A DNA stretch of 64,000 nucleotides from JASSUD01 sp031963045 (GCA_031963045.1 JASSUK010000002.1:41509-105508), one strand, 5' to 3'. Shown: positions 55,304-64,000, numbered from the stretch's first letter. The notes: generated from the letters alone by a model not told the origin. Numbers and translations: made by a program.

Positions 55304-55449
55304 CTGTCATTTCCAAGGATATCTATTAGGGAGACGCGGTACTTCGCCAGCAGAATGCGCAGCCGCATGCGTGGATTGACTACTAAGTGGAAATTATGTT
55401 GATTATATTTTTTAAATTACTAATTCATTTTATAAAAAATGCTGAATTT

Positions 55450-56844
55450 TTAAGCTCCATTAGTAGATGCTGGTATATTTGGTAGGCGCGCTAATATTTT
55501 ATCTTCCAATTCAGCTATTCTTGCATTAAATCGGACTGTAAGGCTTGCAATATCTATTTCGCGTTTATTGTTGCTCGCAGCAATATCTGTTTCATATTTA
55601 CGGTCTCTCTCAGCAATATCTGTTTCGTATTTACGGTCTCTCTCAGCAATATCTGTTTCGTATTTACGGTCTCTCTCAGCAATTTCTGTTTCGTGTTTAC
55701 GGTCTCTCTCAGCAATTTCTTTTGCAAGTTCTTTATCCCTTTTAGCAATACCTTCAATATTCGCATCAAGCTTTTTATTTAAATTCAAATCCATATTGGT
55801 AATATGGCTATCAATTTTACGAAGGCTTACGTCCATAATATCTATCCTTTCATGTAGATTTTGCATCAACGTGGAGGAATATATCGTGTCCCTCACAGTT
55901 TGGATATCTTCGGTCTTGTATTGCTCTTTTAATTCAAGTATAGGTATCAAAAATGCATTCATGGCCCACGTTGCTAAAGTCGTTGCTACAGTGACAACTC
56001 CGGCTGTACTTTTAATTATTTCTCGATAAATCATAACCCCTGTAGTTGCAACTCCTAGTGCGGTAATCGCAGTTGCTATCCATTTTAGTTTTTTGAACTC
56101 AGTTAAAGGGTTTTTTTCGAGATATTTGTCAATATTTTGGACCAAATTCAAGATATCTCTATTGAAAGATTTTAATTCCTCTAGAAGAGTGCGCTCTTCT
56201 TCATTCACTTCCTTTAATGAAATTGCCTTCTCTTTTCCCTTCTGTGTGCTCAATGGATTTAAAAGCTTTGCTTTTAGGGGACGCTCGATCCATTTTATAA
56301 TACCTTTATTAAAAGCTTTCCATTCTCCAAAAAATCTACTAAGCGCTTTCTCTCGTGTAGTACATTCTTTCGACTCTGATAAGATTGCCTGCTCTGCGCT
56401 ATTCTGTTTTGAAGAATGTACTTTAAGGACGCGCCCAATTAAATCGTTTGCATTCCTGATGTTCTGATCAATTGCTTGCTTTTGTTCATCAGAAAGGCTA
56501 TAGAGTTTGAACAAGGGAGCTTTATCCTTCCAATTTAATAGCTCTTCAAGCTCTTTTTGAGCTTCCCTTAAAGCTTCGTCTAGCTCTTTCTCACCGCCAT
56601 CAATTGAAGTGGTTAATTTGTCCGGTAGACTATCTTTTGTCGGGGCCTCTCCCCTCATTGGCTGGGAAGAGCCACTGGTCACATTGGGAAAGGGTTTTAA
56701 ATGAGTGGTGCTGGCTTCTCCTTCTGCGCGTAGCGTTTCTTCAATCTTATTCTCTTTTAGACGACTAACAGAACGCCCCTGCGTTGTATCAGACGGAGAA
56801 CCTGGAATATAGGTAGTACTGGCAATAGGTGCCACAGGCTGCAT
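55450..56844 (-). CDS. Membrane protein with long repeat-rich coiled coil, candidate effector or surface protein
   Basis: The ATG at 56844 (MQPVAPIAS) has GGAG upstream; a TTG frame extends to 56919. 464 residues: a disordered N-terminus, helical middle, two hydrophobic segments (IATAITALGVATTGVMIY and VVTVATTLATWAMNAFLIPIL), then a coiled coil ending in 11-residue units of the type AERDRKYETDI, four encoded by 33 bp tandem repeats. Family not recognised. It lies in the insertion between prs and tRNA-Gln with the F-box-like gene. Confidence 0.65.
   Translation of the reverse strand: MQPVAPIASTTYIPGSPSDTTQGRSVSRLKENKIEETLRAEGEASTTHLKPFPNVTSGSSQPMRGEAPTKDSLPDKLTTSIDGGEKELDEALREAQKELEELLNWKDKAPLFKLYSLSDEQKQAIDQNIRNANDLIGRVLKVHSSKQNSAEQAILSESKECTTREKALSRFFGEWKAFNKGIIKWIERPLKAKLLNPLSTQKGKEKAISLKEVNEEERTLLEELKSFNRDILNLVQNIDKYLEKNPLTEFKKLKWIATAITALGVATTGVMIYREIIKSTAGVVTVATTLATWAMNAFLIPILELKEQYKTEDIQTVRDTIYSSTLMQNLHERIDIMDVSLRKIDSHITNMDLNLNKKLDANIEGIAKRDKELAKEIAERDRKHETEIAERDRKYETDIAERDRKYETDIAERDRKYETDIAASNNKREIDIASLTVRFNARIAELEDKILARLPNIPASTNGA
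55581..55712. repeat. Four 33 bp tandem repeats within the coiled-coil gene
   Basis: Units at 55581, 55614, 55647 and 55680 differ at only a few bases; the second and third look identical. Each encodes one 11-residue coiled-coil unit. High identity implies recent expansion and likely length variation. Confidence 0.9.
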
Positions 56845-57090
56845 ACATGCTCCATGGACAAATAGGATCGAGCTTTTTTCATCCCCAAGGGGCGCAGTAT
56901 TGTCGCCGCCGCAGGTCAAAATAGGCCTGCGATAGTTAAAAACTGAACCTTAATATAATAAAAAATGTTTTTGAAACAAGGTTAAGGCCTTATTTAGTCT
57001 GCCATGAATAATCCCGTAAGCCCTGGTCTATAAAGGCTAAAGGCCCAAAAAGGCTGTTAGGAGCAAATAAGCAGAATGAAAATAGACAAC

Positions 57091-57127
57091 AAAAAACCCG
57101 AGAATCCTTATGAATACTCGGGTTTTT
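57091..57127. terminator. Terminator downstream of tRNA-Gln
   Basis: AAAAAACCCGAG pairs with CTCGGGTTTTT across a 14 nt loop. For the minus-strand tRNA transcript it ends in a T-tract. Confidence 0.8.
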
Positions 57128-57158
57128 AATAAAATTTTATGATCGAGGAAAGAAAATG

Positions 57159-57235
57159 TGGCAGGGGAGGAAGGACTCGAACCTTCGGATGCCGGAATCA
57201 AAATCCGGTGCCTTAACCAACTTGGCGACTCCCCT
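57159..57235 (-). tRNA. tRNA-Gln (TTG)
   Basis: 77 nt with encoded CCA. The acceptor stem AGGGGAG pairs with CTCCCCT. The anticodon loop TTTTGAT (anticodon TTG) lies in a CCGGA/TCCGG stem, and the T-arm is GAAGGTTCGAGTCCTTC. In relatives it sits between ispE and prs, as here apart from the inserted genes. Confidence 0.95.
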
Positions 57236-57315
57236 ACAGCGCACTGCACTTATATGCAGTGGATACAGGCAGAAAGAGTATCTATTGCAGCGTAAAACGC
57301 TACGCAAGAATCCTT

Positions 57316-58245
57316 CTAATTTGAATAATGCAAAAGAGGATGCTGCTGCAAACTGACCGCCACTTGACTACGCCAAGTAGCAGGAACCAGTGCTTGCGCA
57401 GCTAATGCAGCTAATTTATCAGGAAAAGCGGCAAAAACACTAGAACCCGAGCCCGTCATACGAGCACAACATAAAGGGCCTACTGTGTGAAACCAATCTA
57501 GTACCTTAGCTACCTCAGCGTACCGCTGCACAACAACGGGCTGCAGATCATTACGCAAAAGGCTACCCTGCTTATTGACGCCTCGCACTGAACGCGAATG
57601 CCAATTAGCAACGAAGTCCGCGATTTTGATGTTTTTCGTATTCCGTGTCAATTCCTCTGCAGAAAAAATATCCATTGTTGATACAAAAACAGGGGGTGTA
57701 ACGATCAACCAATGCTCTGTAGGCAAGGTGAGGGCTTGTAAATGCTCTCCTACACCTTGTGCAAAGGCATTTTGTCCGAAAACAAAAAAAGGGACGTCTG
57801 CACCTAATGATAAAGCCAATTGCTGCAATTCTGCTCTGGATAGATGCAAGTCCCATAACTGGTTGAGCACCAACAAGGTGGTGGCGGCATCTGAGCTCCC
57901 TCCCCCTAAACCAGCGCCCATTGGAAGGCATTTGTCTACTTGTATCTCAACGCCATACAAGCAGCCTGTATGCGCCTGTAAAAGCCGCGCTGCACGCAAA
58001 CTTAAGTCATTAGCTTCAGAAATATCGGAAAGTGCTGTAGTGCGAACAATTTTGCCATCTTCCCGCCGCAAGAAGTGCAGCGTGTCCCCCCAGTCTAGCA
58101 ACTGAAATACAGTTTGGAGGGAATGGTATCCATCTTCGCGCCGCCCAGTAACATGCAAAAAAAGATTGAGCTTGGCAGGAGCGAGTGCTTGCCATTGAAT
58201 ATTTCGGGGCTTGGCTTTAATAGCCGTTTCAGTAACCGCTCTCAT
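57316..58245 (-). CDS. ispE: 4-diphosphocytidyl-2-C-methyl-D-erythritol kinase
   Basis: GHMP kinase of the non-mevalonate isoprenoid pathway. APAKLNLFLHVTGRREDGYHSLQTVFQLLD, the ATP loop PMGAGLGGGSSDAATTLL and the C-terminal ARMTGSGSSVFAAF are intact. 309 residues. 30 bp downstream of lolB and upstream of tRNA-Gln. Confidence 0.95.
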   Translation of the reverse strand: MRAVTETAIKAKPRNIQWQALAPAKLNLFLHVTGRREDGYHSLQTVFQLLDWGDTLHFLRREDGKIVRTTALSDISEANDLSLRAARLLQAHTGCLYGVEIQVDKCLPMGAGLGGGSSDAATTLLVLNQLWDLHLSRAELQQLALSLGADVPFFVFGQNAFAQGVGEHLQALTLPTEHWLIVTPPVFVSTMDIFSAEELTRNTKNIKIADFVANWHSRSVRGVNKQGSLLRNDLQPVVVQRYAEVAKVLDWFHTVGPLCCARMTGSGSSVFAAFPDKLAALAAQALVPATWRSQVAVSLQQHPLLHYSN

Positions 58246-58275
58246 ATCATTTTTAATGGCAGGGAAGGCATGGCA

Positions 58276-58884
58276 TCAATGCGTAATGATCAGCTTAACG
58301 TGTACAGCTGGAGGATCACGGTGCACCAAAGCAAAACGTTGAGTAGCAGAAAAATGGGTTGACGGCATATGCTCTACAACCCAGCCGTCTTGTTCGATGC
58401 TGCGCAATGGCGCCGGCGAAGTCATTTCCAGTAAAGCTTGTCGCAAAGGACGCAAAGGAATAGTAAAGCCTAGTGTTCTTTGCATAAGCAATTCTGCACT
58501 ATCTGCCGTTTGTGCAGTGTGGTTGGGCCATTCAATGCGGGCTTGCTCAGCTATAGGCGACGGTGTTTGTATAAAAGCAGTAGGTGGCAATATTGAGGAA
58601 CGCGGAGCTGTGATAATCGCCAAGGTCTGACCCAAAGGGTTATTTAACTCTAGCCTCACCGTATTCTCTTTTTCAGCCCATGAAAAATGCCCATAAGCAT
58701 GCTTGGTTCGAGAATGTGCATCCTCGTAACGCACAGCAAAACGCCCTTGTAGAGCCAACCTGGCACGCTCGGGATTAGACGCAAAATTATCAGGCAGTGG
58801 TGCAACTATAGGACCCGGCATCAACGACGTACAACCGGCCATACACGCCAGAGCGCCACAAAAAATAAGTCGAATTAGCAGCAT
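58276..58884 (-). CDS. lolB: Outer membrane lipoprotein receptor LolB
   Basis: Receives lipoproteins from LolA and inserts them into the outer membrane. The lipobox is MAGC (signal LLIRLIFCGALACMAGC). GRFAVRYEDAHSRTKHAYGHFSW and LELNNPLGQTLAIIT fit the family. 202 residues, in the usual lolB-ispE pair. Confidence 0.9.
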   Translation of the reverse strand: MLLIRLIFCGALACMAGCTSLMPGPIVAPLPDNFASNPERARLALQGRFAVRYEDAHSRTKHAYGHFSWAEKENTVRLELNNPLGQTLAIITAPRSSILPPTAFIQTPSPIAEQARIEWPNHTAQTADSAELLMQRTLGFTIPLRPLRQALLEMTSPAPLRSIEQDGWVVEHMPSTHFSATQRFALVHRDPPAVHVKLIITH

Positions 58885-58917
58885 AAAGAAATCCTAGAGA
58901 TTGCCTACAAATTTCTG

Positions 58918-59050
58918 GTAGGTTGGGGTGAGGCACGAACCCCAACATGCGCGCCACCGCCACCTTGAAGACCTGCTTAAAAACTGGCTAAGGTAAAAAT
59001 TAAAAGTCGGTGGTCTGCATGTTGGGGTTCGTGCCTCACCACCAACCTAC
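58918..59050. repeat. REP-like inverted pair between lolB and the TPR gene
   Basis: Arms 58918-58949 and 59018-59050. The spacer shares AAAAATTAAAAGTC with the 9011-9144 pair. Confidence 0.85.
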
Positions 59051-59073
59051 CGTCGAATTTTTTTTGAAGAAGG

Positions 59074-60897
59074 TTATTCTGGTGTTTTTCTCTCTGGAAA
59101 ACGCTTTAAAACTCTTTTTAAGGTTTCGTTCCGCGGATCCAGTTTTTGTGCTGCTTGCCAGATTTGTCGCGCGGCATTTTGCTTGCCTTGCATCCATAGC
59201 ACTTCCCCAAGGTGCGCACCGATTTCGGCTTGAGGTTGAATACGATAGGCTTGTTTTAAGATTTTCGCGGCTTGCTTAAAATGGCCTTGACGATACTTTA
59301 CCCACCCCAGGCTATCCATAATATACGGGTCATTAGGAGCCAACTCGCTTGCGCGTTGGATCCATTTATACGCTTCATTTAAACGCACATTGCGGTCTGC
59401 TAGAGAAAAACCTAATGCGTTATAGGCGTTGGGATTATCAGGCTGCAGCTCAATGACTCGGTTGAGCAGGCTTTCCATAAGCGTGTAATGCCCATTTTTT
59501 TCCGCTGCCATTGCATAGGAATACAAAAGTGTAGGTTCATTCGCAAAACGGCGATTGGCCTTAGCCAACTCGGCTTCCGCTTGCGTGTAACGTCGCGCCT
59601 CAAAAAGAATGCTGCTGCTGGTTAACGCAATCAGCGCTTGATCGGTAGCAAGTGGGCTTCGCAAGCGCTTTAAAATAGTTTGCGCTGCATCAAACTTCCC
59701 CATTTTGGCTAACACTTCGGCTTTAGCAATTTGTGCTGCAAAATACCTGGGGTTGCTAGAACGGATTTTTGATAAGTGTTGCTCTGCCAACGCATATTTT
59801 TTTCGCTCTACTGCAATTTGTGCAAGGTACAGATAGGCCTGCCCCATATTCGCATGGGTATTCACATCCAAAGCTTCACGTCCAGAACGAATATAGCGTT
59901 GTAAGTAATTTTCAGCGCGGCTGTAATGCTTTTGTTGTAGCTCGATTAATGCGATAGCTAGCAAAGGAGTCAAATCGCTAGGATTACTTTTGGCATAACG
60001 CTGAAAGATATTTTCAGCCGCATTCAGCTTTCCATCAGCAATATACAGCTGTGCCAAAACAAGCAATGCCACATGTTCTTCAGGATTACTTTTAACAAAA
60101 TCCTGCAATGATGCAATCGCTTCTTGCCGCTGTATTGGGCCTAGCTGCGCCAGCAATAGCGCAGCTTCCGTTAAGCTGGGTTTAAGGGCTAATGTTTTTT
60201 TCAATGCTTGATGCGCAGCTTCTGGTTGGTTAGCCGCTAAATATTGACGTGCAAGAGCAAACTCTGCCTCTGGAAGATTTTGGTCATCTTTTAATAAATT
60301 TTTCAGAAATTGCAGCCCTTTTAAGGGATCAGGGCTACGTGCAATGAGGCTTTGCAGCGAGAGAACAGCCGAAGCACGCCTGGCGGCAGGAGTACTAGCC
60401 AACTCTTTCTTTATAAGAGGCTGCGCCTCCTCTAGTTGCCCATTAAGGATGAGCAATATCCCTTCCACTTGCGCTGCGCGCCGGGAATGCAGAGCATGTT
60501 TACGCCACAGACCCGCAGCAACCAAAGCTTCAACCGAGTTTCCCGTGCTCACAGCAATTTCGGTAGCACGTTGCGCCATACGTGGATCGGAAGTCTCACG
60601 CATTAATGCCAAATAAGTTTTATACGCCGCAGCGGGCTGCCCACGCTGCAATGCCAGTTCAGCAGACAACACCTGAAAAACAATCTGGTTGGTCAAAAAA
60701 AGCAAAGGAAGATCTTTCTCTTCTTCACTTGCCTCTGCCTTTAAAACGCTGTCTGAATGATGTTGGCTTGTTGGATTAGGGGTAGGAGAAGCTTCCTTGG
60801 CAGACAAGGGTGTAGAAACTATGCCACTCACTAGCGCCACGCAGAAAAATAGCGGGTGCTTACAGAAAAATTTTCTTACAAAAAAAAGAGCATTCAT
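59074..60897 (-). CDS. Periplasmic TPR-repeat protein
   Basis: A signal peptide (KHPLFFCVALVSGIVSTPLSAKEA) is followed by many tetratricopeptide units (e.g. ALARQYLAANQPEAAHQALKKTLALKP, NPNAYNALGFSLADRNVRLNEA, AYRIQPQAEIGAHLGEVLWMQG). 607 residues. In Burkholderia a TPR protein of this size lies upstream of lolB. Likely a scaffold for envelope proteins; precise role unknown. Confidence 0.85.
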   Translation of the reverse strand: MNALFFVRKFFCKHPLFFCVALVSGIVSTPLSAKEASPTPNPTSQHHSDSVLKAEASEEEKDLPLLFLTNQIVFQVLSAELALQRGQPAAAYKTYLALMRETSDPRMAQRATEIAVSTGNSVEALVAAGLWRKHALHSRRAAQVEGILLILNGQLEEAQPLIKKELASTPAARRASAVLSLQSLIARSPDPLKGLQFLKNLLKDDQNLPEAEFALARQYLAANQPEAAHQALKKTLALKPSLTEAALLLAQLGPIQRQEAIASLQDFVKSNPEEHVALLVLAQLYIADGKLNAAENIFQRYAKSNPSDLTPLLAIALIELQQKHYSRAENYLQRYIRSGREALDVNTHANMGQAYLYLAQIAVERKKYALAEQHLSKIRSSNPRYFAAQIAKAEVLAKMGKFDAAQTILKRLRSPLATDQALIALTSSSILFEARRYTQAEAELAKANRRFANEPTLLYSYAMAAEKNGHYTLMESLLNRVIELQPDNPNAYNALGFSLADRNVRLNEAYKWIQRASELAPNDPYIMDSLGWVKYRQGHFKQAAKILKQAYRIQPQAEIGAHLGEVLWMQGKQNAARQIWQAAQKLDPRNETLKRVLKRFPERKTPE

Positions 60898-61206
60898 GGA
60901 CGTCCAAGCTAGTGCTTAACAGATAGAGCAGAGATAGATTGTAGCTTGGCTACAACGCAGTAGCCTTAATTTTTGCAAAAAACACGCACGTTTAATCTTA
61001 TTTAAAGATATTGAAATAGCGCCAAAAATCAGGGTTACCACCCACACTAATTATCGTAAATAGGCATCTAGTAAAGAGCATGGAGAAACTAAGAGGTAAT
61101 AAAAGCATTCATTCAGGTTTTCACTGGAAGGAATGATTCATTTAGTGCAGCACAATGAATGCCCTCGAAAAATTCGACATCTCCTATTTCGCCCTGAGAG
61201 CCCGCT

Positions 61207-61302
61207 ATGTTCCATGCAATCAAAGAAATCTTATTAGGTATTGTTACGGTAGGAAGTGTATTAGCCATTTTTTGCTTCTTGTGCTTAGAACCTTCTTTAT
61301 GA
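61207..61302 (+). CDS. Possible 31-residue membrane peptide
   Basis: MFHAIKEILLGIVTVGSVLA and on to a stop after 31 codons; one hydrophobic span. No strong ribosome site and no family recognised. Could be chance. Confidence 0.25.
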   Translation: MFHAIKEILLGIVTVGSVLAIFCFLCLEPSL

Positions 61303-61410
61303 ATAGAGCGCCTGTTGTAATTTTTAGAGTGCGTTATTCAACAAAATGCTTCGATCAAATAAAGCCATTGCGATGTAAACCTATTCGAAAACTGTAGCAT
61401 AAATTGGCCG

Positions 61411-61542
61411 GTAGGTTGGTGGTGAGGTACGAACCCCAACATGCATACCACGGACTTGTAATCATCGCTTTTGGTATGTACATGCAGGCTTTAAAAGGAC
61501 AGCGGTCATCATGTTGGGGTTCGTACCTCACCACCAACCTAC
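61411..61542. repeat. REP-like inverted pair
   Basis: Arms 61411-61443 and 61510-61542 are exact complements over 33 bp. The spacer has the ATCATCGCTTTTGGTATG and ACATGCAGGCTTTAAAAG segments also seen near 39752-39800 and 50300-50350. Confidence 0.88.
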
Positions 61543-61573
61543 CGTTCTAAAGGATATCAAAATAGGTGTGCAT

Positions 61574-61670
61574 GCAAAAAGCCCCCGACCAGGAAGTAGT
61601 TGGGGGCTTTTTTATGGGGCGGTGGCTGACAAGGCCCTACGTTCAAACGGGTAATCCGCACCACAATCCA
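61574..61670 (-). pseudogene. Degenerate copy of rrn terminator and 5S rRNA 3' end
   Basis: GCAAAAAGCCCCCGACC... hairpin plus a 5S-like tail (CCCTACGTTCAAACGGGTAA) aligns with 63904-64000, with scattered substitutions. Similarity ends near 61670. The copy lacks the rest of 5S rRNA. Confidence 0.8.
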
Positions 61671-62012
61671 GTGCCAGCTTTAATGAAGCAGACGAAGCCT
61701 CGATATGCCCGTCGTTACCGTCGCAGAAATTGAAACACTAGTGGGTTGCCATAAAAATCTTTAAAAATTAACCCCTAACCTGCGCCCACAAAAACATCCT
61801 TTCGCAATCCGTGCAACGTGGCTCATAGCAGAACCAATAAGATTTCAGACATATTTGATAGCAATGGCACGCATTTTTTTAGACAATCTTTCTACACTCT
61901 TTTTTCTACAATAGATTATTCGTAAAAAAATGCCTGATAAGTCACGTTCATCGCCAAGGCTAAATTTTTTATGAAAAATTTCTTGTAGGAGGTTTAAACA
62001 GGAAATTCAAAA

Positions 62013-63686
62013 ATGTTCATCAATGCATCAGGCAACAGCAATTCAAGTATCCACTTACCGCTAGCGCCAGCGCCTTCGAGCACCGCTCAGGCAACTACTG
62101 AACCAGCTGTATCATCCAGAAGCCCAGGTATTCCAGAGCGTCAAAGCGCTCAGAGAAAAAATTCACAAAATCATTCGGTGCAAGCAACACTCCCACCCAG
62201 CACAGTTAATACACCATCAAATAAAACTGAAATAAGTGCTCTAGAAGAAAATCTGAAACCCAAGCAACGAGAAAAATTACAAAAACTGAAAAAGGGTGGC
62301 GATTTTGTAGTGCAATACAAGGCTTGGGGGGAGCTAGATACATTACTAAAATCTAAAGATGAGACGACGGGTAATCTATTATCTCGTGAGTGTCTATACG
62401 AACTAGCAACGGAGAAGAGGGAAGATGATGGATTAACCGTTGTGCACAGGGAGGCTAAAAAGCGTTCCGGCCACATGCTTGTTAAGCTTATAGACAGACT
62501 GGGATCCGAGCAAGGAAAAAAAATACTAGAGCTGGAAGACAAGGACGGTAACACTCCATTGGATTACTTGATGCCTCGGGAATTAGGCCTTTTAATATCC
62601 CATAGTATAGACCGCCTAAAAGAGGGGGGCGATATTGCTTTACGTCCCGCGGCTATTCAAACTATTGAAGCTGCTGCCGAAAAATTATCATCCAATCAGC
62701 TATACGAAGTATTAAAATCATCCCACCGTCAGCTATTCGAAGTATTAAAATCACCCCACCGTCAGCCACACGAAGTATTAAAATACATTAGTGATGACTG
62801 CGATTCACACCTAATACACGAGGTAGTTAAAACCGGTGACATCGAAAAGATCGATTACTTTATGAAGAGGCTAACGTTCCAGCACGTAGACGATCTAGGA
62901 AAACTTAGCGAGAATAATCATCTAAAACGCGACGAAACTATTTTGCACATCGCGGCGACTAAAAAAAACGGCCCTGAAATTATTGAATGTATTACCCAAA
63001 AACTTCCCTCTGAGCAAAAAAACAAAGTACTAATAATAGACAAATATAAATATGACTATGAATCAACCCTAATGCAGGCGGCGATTAAAATTGGTAGCGT
63101 TGAAACTGTCAGTTACCTTTTGACACAAATGAAACCTCAGCAACTAGAAGAATCAATAAAGCCAGAAAAAGACCGCAAAACTCTATTGGATATCTTCACA
63201 CCCGAGCAATTAGGCCGTTTACTAAAATTTAAGGATAAGCAGGGCTATACGCTTTTGCACCGCATGGCTAGAGAAAACAGCAGTAAAGTTATTGAATATT
63301 TTACCGAAAAATTACCCTCTGATGATCTATACGAACTTGTAACGCTGCAGGGTCCAGATGGATCAACCCCAGTACAGGCGGCGGCTAAAATCCGTGAAAT
63401 CGAAACTTCCAACACTATTATTGAAGCCACCCACACTAACGTAACCATTCAAACTCTTGAAACTATCGAGCCACCTATTGATTCCCTTATCAAAAGACTG
63501 GAACCCGAGCAGCGACACGAGCTACTGACGCTTCAAGATGAAGATAACCATACGCTTACGCACACTCTGGCTCCGAGCGAAAACTTTGAAATACTAGAGC
63601 GTCTTAGGGAAGGTATGACATCTGAGCAACAGCAAGAAATACATAATCTCAAAGCTCAATTAAAAAACGAACCTGCTTCACAATAA
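62013..63686 (+). CDS. Ankyrin-like repeat protein, candidate effector
   Basis: 557 residues. The N-terminal ~75 are Ser/Thr/Pro-rich and disordered, like secretion signals of effectors. Then degenerate ankyrin-type units appear: GLTVVHREAKKRSGHMLVKL, DETILHIAATKKNGPEIIEC, GYTLLHRMARENSSKVIEYF and GSTPVQAAAKI. Three near-identical 10-residue units (SSHRQLFEVLK type) lie in the middle. Ankyrin proteins are common host-interaction factors of endosymbionts. It is flanked by the two copies of the 5S rRNA 3' end. Family assignment by pattern only. Confidence 0.65.
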   Translation: MFINASGNSNSSIHLPLAPAPSSTAQATTEPAVSSRSPGIPERQSAQRKNSQNHSVQATLPPSTVNTPSNKTEISALEENLKPKQREKLQKLKKGGDFVVQYKAWGELDTLLKSKDETTGNLLSRECLYELATEKREDDGLTVVHREAKKRSGHMLVKLIDRLGSEQGKKILELEDKDGNTPLDYLMPRELGLLISHSIDRLKEGGDIALRPAAIQTIEAAAEKLSSNQLYEVLKSSHRQLFEVLKSPHRQPHEVLKYISDDCDSHLIHEVVKTGDIEKIDYFMKRLTFQHVDDLGKLSENNHLKRDETILHIAATKKNGPEIIECITQKLPSEQKNKVLIIDKYKYDYESTLMQAAIKIGSVETVSYLLTQMKPQQLEESIKPEKDRKTLLDIFTPEQLGRLLKFKDKQGYTLLHRMARENSSKVIEYFTEKLPSDDLYELVTLQGPDGSTPVQAAAKIREIETSNTIIEATHTNVTIQTLETIEPPIDSLIKRLEPEQRHELLTLQDEDNHTLTHTLAPSENFEILERLREGMTSEQQQEIHNLKAQLKNEPASQ

Positions 63687-63802
63687 GCTACAAATAATTT
63701 TTTAGAGGGGTGGTATGTGATGTACCGCTGTCTTTCTTAGACCTCATGTACAGAGGCATACAGAAGCCCAAAAGGCAGGCATGATTAGAGGAAGGTGGTG
63801 TG

Positions 63803-63835
63803 CATGTTGGGGTTCGTACCTCACCACCAACCTAC
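63803..63835. repeat. Single REP-like arm
   Basis: Complement-orientation arm CATGTTGGGG...CCAACCTAC between the ankyrin-like gene and the rrn terminator. Confidence 0.85.
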
Positions 63836-63905
63836 ATTGATGCATATATAAAAGGGTTCTATCCAACTCCACCCCCCTACCAGAACGGAGAGGGATGTGC
63901 ATAGC

Positions 63906-63943
63906 AAAAAGCCCCCGACCAGAAACTGGAAGGGGGCTTTTTT
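63906..63943 (-). terminator. Terminator of the rRNA operon
   Basis: AAAAAGCCCCC pairs with GGGGGCTTTTTT. On the minus strand it follows the 5S rRNA gene. Confidence 0.85.
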
Positions 63944-63952
63944 AATGGGGGT

Positions 63953-64000
63953 GGCCTGACAATGCCCTACTTTCACACGGGTAATCCGCACTATCATCGG
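63953..64000 (-). rRNA. rrf: 5S rRNA, 3' end, cut by window edge
   Basis: The minus strand reads CCGATGATAGTGCGGATTAC and then CCGTGTGAAAGTAGGGCA, the conserved 3' portion of beta-proteobacterial 5S rRNA. The rest of the operon lies beyond the window. Confidence 0.9.

Larger units (their letters stand above)
60898..62012. other. Intergenic accessory region upstream of the ankyrin-like gene
   Basis: 1.1 kb with a REP-like pair (61411-61542), a duplicated terminator plus 5S fragment (61574-61670), a possible tiny membrane ORF (61207-61302) and no other recognised gene. Confidence 0.6.

Noticed and set aside
55581..55712. CRISPR-like array
   Set aside because: The 33 bp units are contiguous with no unique spacers and are in frame with a coiled-coil gene.
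61155..61397. 80-codon plus-strand frame
   Set aside because: No ribosome site, odd composition and overlap with another small frame; no family resemblance.

Overview
The window reads as chromosomal DNA of a Burkholderiaceae bacterium. Housekeeping blocks (hemA-prfA, trpGDC-ung, kdsD-lptCAB-hpf-ptsN-hprK-mutY, gyrB-dnaN-dnaA/rpmH-rnpA-yidD-yidC, pth-rplY-prs-tRNA-Gln-ispE-lolB) keep Burkholderia-type order and their proteins read like Burkholderia orthologues. Several usual members are missing, base composition looks moderate rather than GC-rich, and eukaryote-like proteins and biosynthetic islands are interspersed. This fits a host-associated, reducing lineage such as the endofungal Mycoavidus/Glomeribacter/Mycetohabitans relatives. 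The exact genus is inference. Layout: 0-9.7 kb holds prfA, hemA, ettA, trpGDC, ung, an intergenic region with a perfect inverted pair of DnaA boxes, a two-membrane-span PPxY protein and a TlpA-like thioredoxin. 9.7-19.1 kb holds a CPA2 antiporter, the lipopolysaccharide transport genes (kdsD, lptC, lptA, lptB), hpf, ptsN, hprK, mutY and an NAD(P)HX dehydratase. 19.2-24.7 kb is a lasso-peptide cluster with two precursor genes produced by a ~630 bp tandem duplication, then protease, cyclase and ABC exporter. It is followed by a MATE-type transporter and two DUF421 proteins. 28.1-38.0 kb is a polyketide-type island (adenylation-KR-ACP, KS-AT, phosphopantetheinyl transferase, integrase remnant). 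It is flanked by direct repeats ending in the 3' end of tmRNA. 38.0-39.5 kb carries a 282 bp truncated tmRNA copy, a two-span membrane protein and the full one-piece tmRNA gene. 39.8-48.5 kb is the replication block (gyrB, dnaN, dnaA reading left; rpmH, rnpA, yidD, yidC reading right). 48.9-50.3 kb has phage-type relics. 50.4-60.9 kb is the pth-rplY-prs ... tRNA-Gln-ispE-lolB-TPR block, split by two candidate effector genes (an F-box-like protein and a repeat-rich coiled-coil membrane protein). 61.4-64 kb has a degenerate copy of the terminator plus 5S rRNA 3' end, an ankyrin-like protein gene, and then the real terminator and 5S rRNA gene, cut by the window edge. A palindromic REP-like repeat (33 bp arms, GTAGGTTGG...CCCCAACATG) occurs at nine loci, mostly as inverted pairs, and twice supplies a stop codon. 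The most interesting themes are these. (1) The twin lasso precursors have upstream hairpins that differ by compensatory changes. (2) The polyketide proteins are open from end to end but have lost catalytic residues in both KS and AT. (3) At two unrelated structural RNA genes (tmRNA and 5S rRNA) a truncated 3' copy lies on the far side of a candidate effector gene, suggesting a common route of cargo insertion.
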